8,360 nt of DNA from an uncultured Chloroflexota bacterium (GCA_937864975.1 CALMDI010000615.1:1-8360), one strand, 5' to 3'. Counted from the stretch's first letter, positions 1 to 5,664 are shown. The notes: generated from the letters alone by a model not told the origin. Numbers and translations are program-made.

Positions 1-46
1 AACAGATGAGGGCATGGTAAAAAAACTCCTGATGTGTGTTTGGTCG

Positions 47-113
47 ATCACACCGTTCATCCCCGACCGGCAATCCGCGTGGGACAACACGCAGCCGAGT
101 CCCGGTGTGTGAT
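47..113. repeat. Nested inverted repeat, possible structured RNA
   Basis: Three stems can stack coaxially. CACACCG at 49-55 pairs with CGGTGTG at 103-109. GACCGG at 65-70 pairs with CCG-A-GTC at 95-101, with one bulged A. GCGTG at 77-81 pairs with CACGC at 88-92 around a six-base loop. The outer arm nearly extends to 47-48 and 112-113 if a two-base bulge is allowed. This is seen directly in the sequence. That it folds as RNA, and on which strand, is inference; I do not recognise it as a known riboswitch or ncRNA. Confidence 0.35.
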
Positions 114-220
114 ATTTAGACGCGACTTGACGGCGCAGTCCGGCGGCATAGTTTATCAGAGAGCGCCGCCAGGTTCAAGGGACAAGTGAATCCGGGAACG
201 TCTAAGGAAGGGTCGTGTTC

Positions 221-247
221 GTAGGAGCGCACGGCTGCGCGCCCGAC
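221..247. repeat. Palindromic GC-rich element, degenerate copy
   Basis: Positions 224-244 match 304-324 at 18 of 21 bases, sharing the core CGGCTGCGCGCCC. The arms pair with two A-C mismatches, so this copy is a weaker hairpin than the downstream one. The leading GTAGG mirrors the CCTAC that ends the second copy, as expected for one palindromic consensus starting GTAGG and ending CCTAC. It is probably a dispersed intergenic REP-like repeat, but only two copies can be seen here. Confidence 0.5.
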
Positions 248-300
248 TTGTTTCCGTGAGTCCGGGAGTGCGAATGGGGCGGTGATACCTGTGGGATTAC

Positions 301-324
301 AAAAGGGCGCGCGGCTGCGCGCCC
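301..324 (-). terminator. Intrinsic terminator of the Fn3 surface-protein gene
   Basis: Read on the minus strand, the 8-bp GC-only stem (loop AGCC) is followed at once by TTTTGTAAT, giving a four-T run from positions 304-301. It begins 57 bases past the stop codon of the minus-strand gene ending at 381. On the plus strand the hairpin is followed by CCTACAA, which would not terminate, so the signal is directional. A smaller dyad, TGGCT-AGG-AGCCA at 378-390, spans the stop codon but has no T run. Confidence 0.6.
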
Positions 325-328
325 CTAC
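304..328. repeat. Palindromic GC-rich element, perfect copy
   Basis: GGGCGCGC at 305-312 and GCGCGCCC at 317-324 form a perfect 8-bp stem around a GGCT loop. The element continues into CCTAC at 324-328. It is the better copy of the element at 221-247, about 80 bp away in the same orientation. Confidence 0.6.
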
Positions 329-380
329 AACGCCCTATTCTTATGATGGAGAAATTGCTGAGACTCCGCGCGCCGGCTGG

Positions 381-3300
381 CTAGGAGCCAACCTGCACTG
401 TAAACGTGCTCGTCGCGCTCCATCCCCCCCAGGAGCCGTCGCTCCGTTTGGCGCGCGCGCGCCAGTAATACGTGCCGTTGGCGAGCGCTGGCGTTTGTAG
501 TGTCGTACTGCCGGATGCCACGCTGCTGTTGTTCACGGTGGGGCTTCCAAACGCGCGGTCGTCGTCCACCTGGACGTGATACGCGACCGCCCAGGCGATG
601 GGCGACCAGCGCAAGTCCACCGTCGAGGTCGCGCGGCGGTTCAGCGCGGGCGCGGCGCTGGCGTTACTGCTGACCGTCACGCGCCAGATCACGCTCCACG
701 CGGAGGTGTTGCCCGCCTTGTCGATGGCGCGCACCTGCCAGAAATAGCTGCCGACCGCGAGCGGCGATAGCGGCGTATAGCTGCTGCCCGACGGCACGTC
801 GAAGGTGGTCGTGGGCGGGTTCGTGGTTCCCAGGCGCAGCTCATAGCGAGCGGCGTCCGCGTCGGCGTTCCACGTCAACGTGGGCTGGGTCGTATCGACC
901 GTTGCGTTATGCGCCGGACTGTTCAGAACAGGCGTCTGCGGAACGACGGTGTCCACGCCGAACAAACGGATCGCGCTCCACGCGCTTGTCGTGTCCAGGG
1001 TGAACAGGGCGCGCGCGCGCCAGTAATGGCTCCCCTGCGTAACCCCGGTCAGGTTATAAGTTGTGGTCGCTCCATTCACACTCAGGGACGTAACGTCGGC
1101 GGTAAAGGCGCTGTCGCCGGCAAGCTGGATTTCATAACCGGTCAGCGTTAAGCCGCTCGGCGCGGTGACCGCCTGCCAGCTTAGCGACACCTGCTGAGAG
1201 GGCAGCCACTGCTGGTCGGCAGGCGTGAGCAGGGTCGGCGGCGCGGGCGGCGCGCCGATCACCAGCGTGCGATAGGCGATGCTCGTCACGCCCGCGTTCG
1301 CGTCGAGATCGGTGATCACGCGCCAGTAATAGATGCCCGGCGCGAGCGCGCCCGTCGAGCCTGCCGTGAAGCTCAGCTTTGGGCTGGCGATCTGAGGATT
1401 GAGGACAATCGTCGTAAAGCTGGTATTCGTTGAAACCTGCACGCGATAAAAGGCGGCATCGACAACAGGCTGCCAGACGAACCTCGGCGTGCTGTCCGAG
1501 GTAAAGCTGTACGACGGTCCCGTGCCGATGAAAATAGTCAGGCTGCGCGCGGCGCTGTAGGCGCTCGGCGTTTCATTCGCGCGGCTCTGCACGCGCCAGT
1601 AGTGGAGACCATGCAGCAGGTTGACGGGCAGCGCCAGCGACGTGTCCGATAGCCATTCCGACGTGTATTCGACCGACGCGAAACCGGAGTCGCGCGCGAT
1701 CTGAAGGCGATAAGCGGTCGCGGTGTTGACGCTGCTCCAGCTCAGGGTCGGACGGCTCTCGGCGAGTATAACGCCATCCGCCGGAGCGCTCAGCGCGGGC
1801 GCGGCGGGCGCGGGCGCGGCGCTGCCGACCGTCAGGCTCCAGATACCGCTCCACGCCGACCCGTTGCCGAGGGTGTCGAGCGCGCGGACCTGCCAGTAGT
1901 AAATGCCGTTCGGCAGCGCCGACGGCGGGACGTAGCTGGCGCTCGCCAGGTTGGAATACGTGGTCGTCGGCGGGTTCGTCAAGCCCAGGCGCAGTTCGTA
2001 GCGGCTGGCGTCGGCGGGGGCAGTCCAGTTCAAGGTCGGGCGCGACGAACTGGCGGTCGAGCCGTTGGCGGGACTGGTCAGGGTTGGCGCCTGTGGCGCG
2101 ACGGTGTCGATGGCAAACGACCGCGCCGCGCTCCACGGGCTGGAACTGGCATTGCTGAAGAACCCGCGCACGCGCCAGTAGCGCGTTGCCTGCGGCACGC
2201 TCAGGTTAAGTGTGTAGGCGGTTACCGCGCCGGGCGACGACACCAGACTGAGATCGGCGGTGAAGGCGCTGTCGCTGGCAAGCTGGATTTCATAGCCCGT
2301 GAGCGTTAGCCCCGTCGGCGCGGTGATCCCCTGCCACTGAAGCGGCACCTGCTGCGTGGCAAGCTGCGCCGCATCCGCGGGCGAGACGAGCGACGGCGCG
2401 GACACGGGCGAGCCGATGGTGAGCGTACGGTAGGCAATGCTGCCTGCGCCGCCGTTCATGTCGAGATTCGTCACGGCGCGCCAGTAGTAGACGCCCGACG
2501 GCAGCGCCAGCGCCGCTGCGGGCGTGTATCGGAGTCTGGAGATGGCGACGTTAATCACCAGGTTTGTAAACTGCGGGTTGGTCGCGACCTGCACGCGATA
2601 ATTGCTGACCCCGGGCGCCGACGCCCAGGTGAAGGTGGGCGTCGTATCCTGTGTCGTGGCGCCATCAGCAGGCGACGTGTTGAGCAGCACGGTAAAGCTG
2701 TAGGTGGGACTGAAGTCACCCCAAACACCGGAAACCTTACTGCGGACGCGCCAGTAGTGTTTGCCATGCAGCAGTGTCACCGGCACTGTGGCGGACGTCG
2801 TGGTGATTCCCCCCCGTAGATATTCGAGTGCGGTGAAGGAGGGGTCGCGGGCGATCTGAACCAGATACCGTTCCGCGCCGCTCACCGCGTTCCAGCGCAG
2901 CGTCGGGCGGCTGTTCGTCATCGTCACGTTGTCGGCGGGCGCGGTCAGAACCGGCGCGGAGGTCGTGCTGTCAGCCAGCGCCATCGCGACGATCGGCGGT
3001 TCCGCTGTTGCCGCCGCGGTGGGTAACGGGGTCCGTGTAGCGGCTGCCGTTGGCGCCATCGTGGGCATCGTGGTCGCCGTTGCCGCGAGGATGACCGTTT
3101 CGGGAACGAGGATCACGCGCCCACTGCCGTTACCCGGCGCGGCGACGGTCTCCGTCGGCGGCACAAGCGTGGGAAACGGCTGCGTTGGCTCCGGTTGGAG
3201 GCGCGCTTCCACGGGAGCCGTTGTCGCCGTCGGCGGGGGCGGCGCGTCGGTAGGAACGATCATCGCCGTCGGCGGCGCTTCGGAAGCGTCCGCGGACACG

Positions 3301-4247
3301 AGGACGTCATCCACCGTCACCGCTTCCGGCGTCCATGGGGTCTGCCGGGGAAAGGACGCCGCGAAAGAGACCGCGCCCGCGGGCAGCGGCGCGCTGTCCT
3401 GCACCGCCATGACGTCGATTCCGTCCACCGCGACACGGACGAGATTGCCTACGGCGGACAGCCGGAGCGTTCGCCATTGACCGGGCATAGTGGATGTGAT
3501 TTGTACGGTCTGCATCGGCTGACCCGAACGCGCCAGGACGATCTGCCCGCCCCGGTTGAGGCTGGCGCTGTAACTGCCATCGCCGCTCTGGCGCACCATC
3601 AGCTCGGCGGCGCTCATGGTTGTCAGGAAGCGCGCCTGAATGGCGACATCCTGAAGCGGTGTTTGCGCGAACTGCACCGCGCCCGCGGGCTGGGATAGTT
3701 GGAGCGCCTGCCCGCCGTTGTGGGCGACCAACGCCCATCCCGCGCCCAACCGCCAGTGCGAAAGGTCGCCGCTGTCGAAGGTTTCGCTCCACAGCAGGGC
3801 GAGCGGCGGCTCCGGCGGCAGCGGCGCGCCGGTCTCGGTGGCAGTCGGCGGCATCCCGGCGGGTAACGTGACCGTCGGCGGCGCAACGTCCGTCACGGGC
3901 AGCGTTTCGGTTGGAAGCGCCGTCGGTTCGAGCGTCGGCACAGACGTCTCCGTCGGAGCCGGTGTCGCGCTGGGCGGCGGTGTCGCCGTGGGTAAATCGG
4001 TCGGCGTGGGCGGCGGTGTGTCGGTCGGCGCCGGCGTTTCCGTCGGCGCTTCCGTGGTGACCGGCTGCGGCTCGTCGGTTGTTGCCACATCCTGACTTTG
4101 CGTCGGGTGCGGCTTGAAGAACAATCCTATGCCCAGAAACAGGCAAAGCAACAGGAGGGTGCGAATTCTATGCTCAGACCAATCCATACTCGGTGCGCGC
4201 GAACGCGAGTCTCTCCCATAGGCTCGGCGGTCATCTGTGAAAATCAT
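381..4247 (-). CDS. Giant secreted surface protein: LamG-like domain plus nine Fn3-like repeats
   Basis: Predicted exported adhesive or structural protein of 1288 residues; no catalytic motif is visible. Residues 21-45 form an n-region plus a hydrophobic stretch (LLLLCLFLGIGLFF). No lipobox or clear AxA site is seen, so it may be a signal anchor. Residues 54-149 are a Pro/Thr spacer. Residues 150-320 resemble a LamG/concanavalin-like sandwich, starting 'ETFDSGDLSHW' and ending 'VTVDDVLV'. Residues 321-429 are a second spacer. Nine Fn3-like domains of about 90-100 residues follow at about 431, 521, 616, 718, 816, 908, 1002, 1103 and 1197, each with a P-x-L-x-W strand and an 'YYWRV'-type strand. 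Domains 1-4 recur as domains 5-8. Met21 (position 4187) is an alternative start giving a more typical short signal n-region. Neither start has a clear Shine-Dalgarno, but the AT-rich sequence above 4247 favours the longer form. There is no C-terminal anchor. The ligand is unknown. Confidence 0.9.
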   Translation of the reverse strand: MIFTDDRRAYGRDSRSRAPSMDWSEHRIRTLLLLCLFLGIGLFFKPHPTQSQDVATTDEPQPVTTEAPTETPAPTDTPPPTPTDLPTATPPPSATPAPTETSVPTLEPTALPTETLPVTDVAPPTVTLPAGMPPTATETGAPLPPEPPLALLWSETFDSGDLSHWRLGAGWALVAHNGGQALQLSQPAGAVQFAQTPLQDVAIQARFLTTMSAAELMVRQSGDGSYSASLNRGGQIVLARSGQPMQTVQITSTMPGQWRTLRLSAVGNLVRVAVDGIDVMAVQDSAPLPAGAVSFAASFPRQTPWTPEAVTVDDVLVSADASEAPPTAMIVPTDAPPPPTATTAPVEARLQPEPTQPFPTLVPPTETVAAPGNGSGRVILVPETVILAATATTMPTMAPTAAATRTPLPTAAATAEPPIVAMALADSTTSAPVLTAPADNVTMTNSRPTLRWNAVSGAERYLVQIARDPSFTALEYLRGGITTTSATVPVTLLHGKHYWRVRSKVSGVWGDFSPTYSFTVLLNTSPADGATTQDTTPTFTWASAPGVSNYRVQVATNPQFTNLVINVAISRLRYTPAAALALPSGVYYWRAVTNLDMNGGAGSIAYRTLTIGSPVSAPSLVSPADAAQLATQQVPLQWQGITAPTGLTLTGYEIQLASDSAFTADLSLVSSPGAVTAYTLNLSVPQATRYWRVRGFFSNASSSPWSAARSFAIDTVAPQAPTLTSPANGSTASSSRPTLNWTAPADASRYELRLGLTNPPTTTYSNLASASYVPPSALPNGIYYWQVRALDTLGNGSAWSGIWSLTVGSAAPAPAAPALSAPADGVILAESRPTLSWSSVNTATAYRLQIARDSGFASVEYTSEWLSDTSLALPVNLLHGLHYWRVQSRANETPSAYSAARSLTIFIGTGPSYSFTSDSTPRFVWQPVVDAAFYRVQVSTNTSFTTIVLNPQIASPKLSFTAGSTGALAPGIYYWRVITDLDANAGVTSIAYRTLVIGAPPAPPTLLTPADQQWLPSQQVSLSWQAVTAPSGLTLTGYEIQLAGDSAFTADVTSLSVNGATTTYNLTGVTQGSHYWRARALFTLDTTSAWSAIRLFGVDTVVPQTPVLNSPAHNATVDTTQPTLTWNADADAARYELRLGTTNPPTTTFDVPSGSSYTPLSPLAVGSYFWQVRAIDKAGNTSAWSVIWRVTVSSNASAAPALNRRATSTVDLRWSPIAWAVAYHVQVDDDRAFGSPTVNNSSVASGSTTLQTPALANGTYYWRARAKRSDGSWGGWSATSTFTVQVGS
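669..1802 (-). repeat. Second copy of a four-Fn3 block inside the surface-protein gene
   Basis: This encodes residues 816-1193, Fn3-like domains 5-8, each matching domains 1-4 in order. Shared markers are LQIARD, the LLHG-x-HYWRV strand, 'AYRTL-x-IG', 'GLTLTGYEIQLA' with 'DSAFTAD', and 'RYELRLG' followed by 'TNPPTTT'. The offset is 385-386 codons. At DNA level, GCAAGCTGGATTTCATA occurs at 1120 and again at 2278, which is 1158 bp apart. Confidence 0.85.
1824..2957 (-). repeat. First copy of a four-Fn3 block inside the surface-protein gene
   Basis: This encodes residues 431-808, Fn3-like domains 1-4, the partner of 669-1802. Within the block the four domains are clearly different from one another, while each resembles its counterpart one block away. 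That pattern shows duplication of the whole four-domain unit rather than of single domains. Confidence 0.85.
2961..3287 (-). repeat. Second Pro/Thr/Ala-rich spacer
   Basis: Residues 321-429 separate the LamG-like domain from the Fn3 array. Thr-Pro and Ala-Thr units dominate (for example 'MPTMAPT', 'TRTPLPT'), with a short non-repetitive insert around residues 371-388 (GNGSGRVILVPETVIL) that looks like a beta strand or a small linker. Confidence 0.65.
3801..4088 (-). repeat. Pro/Thr-rich low-complexity spacer next to the membrane
   Basis: Residues 54-149 of the surface protein are made of short Thr-Pro, Pro-Thr-Glu and Ala-Pro-Thr units. The plus strand shows this as imperfect GTCGGCG-type iterations. 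Such spacers are common in exported Chloroflexota proteins and probably hold the folded domains away from the membrane. Long plus-strand Gly/Val-rich ORFs across it are antisense artefacts of the repeat. Confidence 0.75.
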
Positions 4248-4282
4248 AAAGCCACAACAAACAAAAAAAGAGTGAACGTTCC

Positions 4283-4319
4283 CGATTCGGTGCGACAGAA
4301 TCTGTTACGCCACGAATCG
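4283..4319. promoter_or_regulatory. 37-bp nested palindrome in the divergent region
   Basis: The outer arms are CGATTCG (4283-4289) and CGAATCG (4313-4319). They extend inward to 12-base arms (4283-4294 and 4308-4319) with two mismatches. The centre is a perfect dyad, ACAGA-A-TCTGT (4295-4305), followed by two unpaired bases. A separate perfect palindrome, GAACGTTC, abuts it at 4274-4281. It lies 36 bases above the long start of the surface-protein gene and about 27 bases above the -35 of the Nif11 gene. It could be an operator for either gene or a hairpin in the 5' leader of the surface-protein mRNA. The sequence fits no regulator site I recognise. Confidence 0.5.
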
Positions 4320-4345
4320 CTGCCCCCCAATTCCGGGCACTCCCC

Positions 4346-4373
4346 TTTATAAATCTGGAAATTCATGTATAAT
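4346..4373 (+). promoter_or_regulatory. Sigma-70-type promoter of the Nif11 gene
   Basis: A perfect TATAAT -10 lies at 4368-4373. A -35-like TTTATA (4346-4351, 4 of 6 consensus bases) lies 16 bases upstream. The predicted transcription start is near 4380, giving a leader of about 40 bases. The same TTTATA reads TATAAA on the minus strand and could serve as a -10 for the divergent surface-protein gene, though no good -35 accompanies it. Confidence 0.65.
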
Positions 4374-4381
4374 GTAACTAT

Positions 4382-4393
4382 GCGCGAAAGCGC
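4382..4393 (+). other. 5' mRNA hairpin with GAAA tetraloop
   Basis: GCGC-GAAA-GCGC forms a 4-bp GC stem capped by a GNRA-type tetraloop, directly at the predicted 5' end of the Nif11 transcript. It ends 16 bases before the AGGAGG ribosome site (4410-4415), so it should not block translation. A stabilising 5' cap-like hairpin is the simplest reading, but this is inference. Confidence 0.4.
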
Positions 4394-4421
4394 GTGAGAG
4401 ACTACACTGAGGAGGCTACCA

Positions 4422-4658
4422 ATGGCTCAGGAAACTGCTCTCAATTTCATCGACGCCGTGCGGCATGACACGGCGCTTCGGATGAAGCTCACCCAGCTTC
4501 ACCCGGGCGACATTGACGGCGTGCTCGACATCGCGGGGCTGCACGGGTATGAGTTCACCCGTGACGAGTACCTGCGGGCGATGCGCGACTATCAGAGTCG
4601 TGAAACGGCTGGCGCTCCCAGCAGCTTCACCCACATCCCCGGCTTCAATCAGAAGTAA
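4422..4658 (+). CDS. Nif11-domain small protein, orphan leader-like peptide
   Basis: A 78-residue protein. Residues 3-55 match the Nif11 pattern: an N-terminal helix (ALNFIDAVRHDTALRMKL), a short turn, then 'GVLDIAGLHGYEFTRDEYLRA', where the 'A-x-x-x-G-Y-E-F-T' signature is clear. Nif11 domains are named from nitrogen-fixation loci but are best known as leader regions of ribosomally made, modified peptides. The tail (residues 56-78) has Ser/Thr but no Cys, and no Gly-Gly cleavage motif ends the domain. A lanthipeptide core is therefore unlikely, and it may be a free-standing Nif11 protein. A strong AGGAGG six bases before the ATG fixes the start. It has its own promoter and terminator and is monocistronic. 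No modification enzyme, protease or exporter gene is in the window, so the function is unknown. Confidence 0.85.
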   Translation: MAQETALNFIDAVRHDTALRMKLTQLHPGDIDGVLDIAGLHGYEFTRDEYLRAMRDYQSRETAGAPSSFTHIPGFNQK

Positions 4659-4679
4659 TCCATTCGATGATCGAGCCAG

Positions 4680-4704
4680 AAAGGCGACCTCTGCGGTCGC
4701 CTTT
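4680..4704. terminator. Bidirectional-looking intrinsic terminator between convergent genes
   Basis: AAAGGCGACC (4680-4689) and GGTCGCCTTT (4695-4704) form a perfect 10-bp stem with a TCTGC loop. The A3/T3 ends give a short T run on either strand. It lies 22 bases after the Nif11 stop and 38 bases past the glycosyltransferase stop on the other strand, so it can serve both genes. The T tracts are short. Confidence 0.75.
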
Positions 4705-4741
4705 GTCATTCCAATACTCTTCAGCATTCTCGTCACTGTCC

Positions 4742-5476
4742 CTAGTCAACAAACCGGTACTTCACGAGCGTCCACAGCGCCTTGGGCGCGTCCGTCCATT
4801 TAATCTTTTTGCCTTCGTCCCATTCGCGCCCGTTGTACGAGATCGGCACCTCGTAGATGCGAATGCCCTGCTTGAGGACTTTCGCCGTGAACTCCGGCTC
4901 GAACTCGAACCCGCGCGCGCGGATGACCATGCCGCGCGCGACGTCGGACTCGAAGCATTTGTAGCAGGTTTCCATGTCGCTCAGGATGGCGTTGTACAGC
5001 ATGTTCGTCGCCAGCGTCAGCCCTTTGTTGGCGACCATGTTCCAGAAGTTCATCGCCTTGCGCGGACCGCCGAGAAAGCGCGATCCATAAACTACTTTGG
5101 CGATGCCTTCCTGTATCGGCTTCATCAGAATGGGGTATTCCCGCGGGTCATATTCAAAGTCGGCATCCTGAATGACGAAGACGTCGCTGGATGCGCGGGA
5201 AAAGCCTGTGACCAGCGCGGCGCCTTTGCCCTGGTTGCGCTCGTGATAGACGATGCGGACGTTCGGGAGTCCTTCCGCTTCGATGCGCTGAAGGACATCG
5301 CGCGAGCCGTCCGTGGAGCCATCGTCGACGATGATGATCTCTTTCGCGATGCCCACCGCCAGCACGCGGCGCAGGATTTCCTCGATGGTATCGACTTCGT
5401 TGTAACAGGGAATGATGACGCTGAGTGTCAGATCGGGGCGAATCCGTGGGAGCTGCTTTGGTTTCCTCGGTGCCAT
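4742..5476 (-). CDS. Family 2 glycosyltransferase, polyprenyl-phosphate sugar synthase type
   Basis: A 244-residue soluble GT-A enzyme, predicted to move a sugar from a nucleotide donor, probably to polyprenyl phosphate at the inner membrane face. It starts 'LSVIIPCYNE' (residues 18-27), followed by 'EIIIVDDGSTDGS' (DDG at 51-53), 'NQGKGAAL', and the metal-binding 'QDADFEYDP' (D104, D106). Then come 'VVYGSRFLGG' (129-137) and 'GFEFEPEFTAKVL' (189-201). This order is typical of DPM1/DPMS-like GT2 proteins. There is no C-terminal membrane segment, as in the short soluble forms. An in-frame ATG at 5554 would add 26 low-complexity residues, but that ATG lies inside a TATAAT box. The ATG at 5476 has AGGA nine bases upstream. 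Sugar and acceptor are not determined by the sequence. Confidence 0.88.
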   Translation of the reverse strand: MAPRKPKQLPRIRPDLTLSVIIPCYNEVDTIEEILRRVLAVGIAKEIIIVDDGSTDGSRDVLQRIEAEGLPNVRIVYHERNQGKGAALVTGFSRASSDVFVIQDADFEYDPREYPILMKPIQEGIAKVVYGSRFLGGPRKAMNFWNMVANKGLTLATNMLYNAILSDMETCYKCFESDVARGMVIRARGFEFEPEFTAKVLKQGIRIYEVPISYNGREWDEGKKIKWTDAPKALWTLVKYRFVD

Positions 5477-5485
5477 TCGCGTGGT

Positions 5486-5489
5486 TCCT
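5486..5489 (-). promoter_or_regulatory. Ribosome site deciding the glycosyltransferase start
   Basis: On the minus strand, AGGA is followed by nine bases and then ATG at 5476. It supports this start over the longer in-frame ATG at 5554. Confidence 0.55.
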
Positions 5490-5552
5490 GGTGATCGGTT
5501 GGGTCGCTCGGACGGCGCGGTCACGCCGCGGGCTGAGGGAGACAATGGAGGC

Positions 5553-5561
5553 ATTATAGCA
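5553..5561 (-). promoter_or_regulatory. Extended -10 promoter of the glycosyltransferase gene
   Basis: The minus strand reads TGCTATAAT from 5561 to 5553, a perfect extended -10 (TG-n-TATAAT). No good -35 is evident; CTGGTC (5581-5576) is the nearest at a 17-base spacing, and extended -10 promoters often do without one. The predicted transcription start is near 5546, leaving a leader of about 70 bases to the ATG at 5476. Confidence 0.65.
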
Positions 5562-5618
5562 TAGTGCGCGGGCGCGACCAGACGGCGAACCTCACGAGTG
5601 CGCTGCTCGCAATCGGCG

Positions 5619-5624
5619 TATACT
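5619..5624 (+). promoter_or_regulatory. -10 box of the PA14-SH3 gene
   Basis: TATACT matches the -10 consensus at 5 of 6 positions. It lies 41 bases before the ATG at 5665, giving a leader of about 34 bases. No convincing -35 is seen. It is about 60 bp from the opposing glycosyltransferase -10, so the two promoters are back to back and may share regulation. Confidence 0.45.
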
Positions 5625-5664
5625 GAGGCTGAAAACGGGCGACGCCGTGAGAGGAAGGTGACGC

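Larger units (their letters stand above)
1..380. other. Intergenic region rich in dyads, no supported gene
   Basis: No ORF here has a credible ribosome site or recognisable protein. A 32-codon ORF at 14-112 (+) begins Met-Val-Lys-Lys but has no well-spaced Shine-Dalgarno. The stretch contains a nested set of inverted repeats (47-113), two mutually exclusive GC-rich pairings (131-136 or 142-147 with 163-170), and two copies of a palindromic element (about 221-247 and 304-328). I could not fit a tRNA cloverleaf or any named RNA family. What lies left of position 1 is unknown, so the first part may be the leader or trailer of a neighbouring gene. Confidence 0.6.

Noticed and set aside
14..112. 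32-codon plus-strand ORF starting Met-Val-Lys-Lys
   Set aside because: Any Shine-Dalgarno-like GAGGG is only one base from the ATG, the product resembles nothing known, and the ORF coincides with a set of inverted repeats.
127..154. Possible plus-strand promoter, TTGACG with TAGTTT 16 bases later
   Set aside because: The -10 matches only 3 of 6 bases and no plus-strand gene follows.
172..180. GGTTCAAGG resembling a tRNA T-loop
   Set aside because: The flanking bases do not form a five-pair T stem, and no anticodon or acceptor stem fits.
1573..2136. Arg-rich minus-strand frame within the Fn3 region
   Set aside because: It is an out-of-frame shadow of the Fn3-coding DNA; high GC removes stop codons.
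669..2957. CRISPR-like or mobile repeat
   Set aside because: The repeat period is about 1.16 kb, in frame and protein coding; it is a domain duplication.
2929..4095. Long plus-strand Gly/Val/Ala-rich reading frames opposite the surface-protein gene
   Set aside because: They are the antisense of Thr-Pro spacer codons, which read as Val-Gly repeats. They have no ribosome site and the minus-strand frame has clear domains.
4274..4281. GAACGTTC as a LexA/SOS box
   Set aside because: The half-sites are directly adjacent, without the spacer of known SOS boxes, and no SOS gene is nearby.
4667..5494. 275-codon plus-strand frame opposite the glycosyltransferase
   Set aside because: Antisense shadow. 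The minus strand encodes an intact GT2 with DDG and DAD motifs, a promoter and a ribosome site.
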